Shown here: positions 6,380 to 7,885 of the stretch, one piece after another
Layout: the number at the start of each line of letters is the position of its first letter
Position numbering within the stretch: position 1 is the stretch's first letter
From: Candidatus Hydrothermota bacterium
Lineage (GTDB): Bacteria > Hydrothermota > Hydrothermia > UBA1063
DNA: 7,885 bases
Reading direction: 5' to 3'
Assembly: GCA_003644895.1 (NCBI GenBank)
Contig: QNDO01000064.1
Location: forward strand, 1 to 7,885
Made by a program: the position numbers and the translations under genes
The notes under the pieces: model-generated
Told to the model about the DNA's origin: nothing
What the model saw: only the letters and a program-made list of their open reading frames with translations
Database searches by the model: none

Positions 6380-7441
6380 ATGTATCTACTGATATTCCTT
6401 GTTTCCTTATATTCTTTTTTTGTTAGTATAGAAATGCTTTCTGGGGCATTTAAGCTCTTTGGCTCCGGCTTGGCTCAGGCTCTAATTACCAATACCTCCA
6501 ATCCGCTTGTTGGTCTCTCCATTGGCATTCTTGCAACTTCCCTAGTTCAGTCTTCCTCATCCACCACCTCCATAGTAGTAGGTATGGTAGCATCCGGGAG
6601 CATGACCATTCGCAATGCAGTACCTATTATAATGGGAGCAAATATCGGGACTACTGTAACCAATACTCTTGTATCAATAGGCCACATAACAAAAAGAAAG
6701 GAATTTGAGAAGGCATTGGGAGCTGCCACAGTCCATGACTTCTTCAACATACTGGCTGTAATCATCCTTCTGCCCCTGGAAGTTTTACTCCACCCCATAG
6801 AAAAGAGCGCATATCTTTTCGGAACCTTGTTTCAGAAGGCAGGGGGGTTTAAAGCAATATCACCACTCAAAGTAATCGTCAAACCTGTGGTTCACTTCAT
6901 TATAAAACTCCTGGGCCATCATCCTGTCCCTGTTCTCATAGTAGCCTTAGTCCTGCTTTTTGTTTCTCTAAAATATATTGTGGTAAGCATGAAGAAGCTT
7001 ACAGTTTCAAGGGCAGAAAGATACTTGGATAAGTTACTCTTTAAAAATCCCGCAAATGCATTCCTCTTTGGTCTTATTCTTACTTCCCTGGTTCAATCAA
7101 GTTCTGTGACAACTTCTCTTGCAGTTCCTATGGTAGCAGCAGGACTTCTCACTGTGTATCAGGTATTCCCTTATACACTTGGAGCTAATGTGGGGACCAC
7201 AGTTACAGCCATCCTTGCGGCGCTGGTTACAAAAGACCTGTCGGCAATTGTGGTGGCCTTCTCACATCTTTTATTTAACATCTTTGGCATAGTTATTATA
7301 TATTTCTTTTTGAAGAAAATCCCCATTACTCTTTCAGGATGGCTGGCAAGAACTGCAACCAGAAAGAAATACATAGTTATTGCCTACATTGTATTATGCT
7401 TTTATATTATACCATTGACAATAATAATTTTAGGGAGGTGA
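6380..7441 (+). CDS. Na+/phosphate cotransporter, NptA/PNaS family
   Basis: 353 residues, an integral inner-membrane protein expected to move inorganic phosphate with sodium. The family's inverted repeat is plain: QSSSSTT (57-63) and QSSSVTT (239-245), each followed by a glycine/alanine-rich helix and then GANIGTT (86-92) and GANVGTT (268-274). A matching H..FN element follows each (HDFFN 119-123; HLLFN 296-300). Hydrophobic stretches run at about 1-20, 44-71, 80-100, 120-138, 184-203, 227-256, 265-282, 288-310 and 331-350. The ATG at 6380 gives a hydrophobic first helix. It has no Shine-Dalgarno and sits at the predicted transcription start; the in-frame TTG at 6374 lies inside the -10 box and is unlikely. 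The protein ends soon after the last helix, without the C-terminal PhoU domain fused in many relatives. A PhoU-domain gene follows directly instead. Confidence 0.93.
   Translation: MYLLIFLVSLYSFFVSIEMLSGAFKLFGSGLAQALITNTSNPLVGLSIGILATSLVQSSSSTTSIVVGMVASGSMTIRNAVPIIMGANIGTTVTNTLVSIGHITKRKEFEKALGAATVHDFFNILAVIILLPLEVLLHPIEKSAYLFGTLFQKAGGFKAISPLKVIVKPVVHFIIKLLGHHPVPVLIVALVLLFVSLKYIVVSMKKLTVSRAERYLDKLLFKNPANAFLFGLILTSLVQSSSVTTSLAVPMVAAGLLTVYQVFPYTLGANVGTTVTAILAALVTKDLSAIVVAFSHLLFNIFGIVIIYFFLKKIPITLSGWLARTATRKKYIVIAYIVLCFYIIPLTIIILGR
7433..7440 (+). promoter_or_regulatory. Shine-Dalgarno for the PhoU-domain gene
   Basis: GGGAGGTG overlaps the transporter stop codon (TGA 7439-7441) and stands 4 bases before the ATG at 7445. 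It is a strong site compared with the missing one of the transporter gene, as expected for the second gene of an operon. Confidence 0.75.
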
Positions 7442-7444
7442 GGT

Positions 7445-7885
7445 ATGCCCTTTAGAAAAATTTTAAACTTTTTAAAGGGAAAAACACTTCTCGAAGAGGC
7501 AAGAGAAGATGCCCTTGAGATGCTGATAGAAACCAAGTACATGTTTTTGGAAGTTAACAAAATGCTATTTGAAAAAGCTGATATAGATTTTGATGTTTAC
7601 ACCCTTGATAAAGAGGTTAATAAATCCGAAATTGAGATAAGAGAGAAGATCTTAAGACACCTTTCCTTTGGTTCAAACAAATATGACATCGTCCCTGCCC
7701 TTGTTTTGACTAGCATTGTAATTGATATTGAAAGGATCGGGGATTATTGTAAAAATGTCTTTGAACTGGTGGAAATGTATCCGGAAAAACTGGACGAAAA
7801 CAGTTACATAAAGAAACTTAAAGAGGTCTCTCAAGAAATAGAATATGAATTTGATGTCACCTATGTAGCATTCAAAGAAGGAGAC
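7445..7885 (+). CDS. PhoU-domain protein, N-terminal part (3' end outside window)
   Basis: 147 codons are open from the ATG at 7445 to the last base with no stop; full PhoU proteins have about 215-230 residues. PhoU-type proteins are helical bundles that bind metal and restrain phosphate uptake or signalling. The first three-helix half shows the family pattern: LEEAREDALEMLIETKYMF (16-34), LDKEVNKSEIEIREKIL (54-70), and VIDIERIGDYCKNVFEL (92-108) with the characteristic ERIGD signature. The N-terminus (MPFRKILNFLKGKT) is basic and not a signal peptide, so the protein should be cytoplasmic. It starts 3 bases after the transporter stop, so it is most likely a dedicated regulator of that transporter, corresponding to the PhoU domain fused to NptA in other species. 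A role in the Pst system cannot be judged because no pst genes are in view. Confidence 0.88.
   Translation, partial: MPFRKILNFLKGKTLLEEAREDALEMLIETKYMFLEVNKMLFEKADIDFDVYTLDKEVNKSEIEIREKILRHLSFGSNKYDIVPALVLTSIVIDIERIGDYCKNVFELVEMYPEKLDENSYIKKLKEVSQEIEYEFDVTYVAFKEGD

Noticed and set aside
6196..6426. Plus-strand reading frame of 76 codons across the divergent gap
   Set aside because: It runs antisense through the signal-peptide end of the TPR gene and across both promoters, with no ribosome site and no family resemblance.

Overview
The window reads as a compact chromosomal segment of a diderm bacterium with low-to-moderate GC, probably a thermophile. The grounds are overlapping genes with almost no spacers, lysine/glutamate-rich proteins, heavy use of AGA/AGG and ATA codons, and an outer-membrane beta-barrel protein resembling the PorV/PorQ group. 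That protein type together with the gene style suggests a lineage such as WOR-3/Hydrothermota or a relative of the FCB group. This is an inference from style, with no marker gene to settle it. I see no mobile element, CRISPR array, tRNA or rRNA.

Positions 1-5561 (+ strand) form one tight gene string: the C-terminal end of a dihydroorotase (pyrC), a TldD/PmbA-family protein without the zinc-protease motif, a PorV-like outer-membrane barrel, the trans-translation factor SmpB, and two consecutive M16 peptidase-family proteins. Most junctions overlap by 1-11 bases (TAATG or ATGA types), and one has a single-base gap. The genes are therefore probably co-transcribed and translationally coupled. Their promoter lies upstream of the window. 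The M16 pair looks like a split enzyme: the first protein keeps the HxxEH zinc site but lacks the C-terminal R/Y pair, and the second is the reverse.

Positions 5562-6308 (- strand) encode an exported TPR protein resembling the RMD family. Its stop codon abuts the stop codon of the second M16 gene with no base between them, so the two operons converge with no room for an intergenic terminator.

Positions 6309-6379 are the only real intergenic space. They carry two overlapping divergent promoters, each with a 17-base spacer. The rightward one would start transcription almost exactly on the ATG of the next gene, predicting a leaderless mRNA.

Positions 6380-7885 (+ strand) hold a phosphate module: a Na+/phosphate cotransporter (NptA/PNaS family) followed, after a strong Shine-Dalgarno sequence, by a separate PhoU-domain protein cut by the window end. 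Transporter and regulator probably act together in phosphate uptake or export. Overall the window is mostly recognisable housekeeping content. The points worth a second look are the complementary M16 pair, the overlapping divergent and leaderless promoter, the zero-gap convergence and the diverged PorV-like barrel. I found no clear evidence of an undescribed system.
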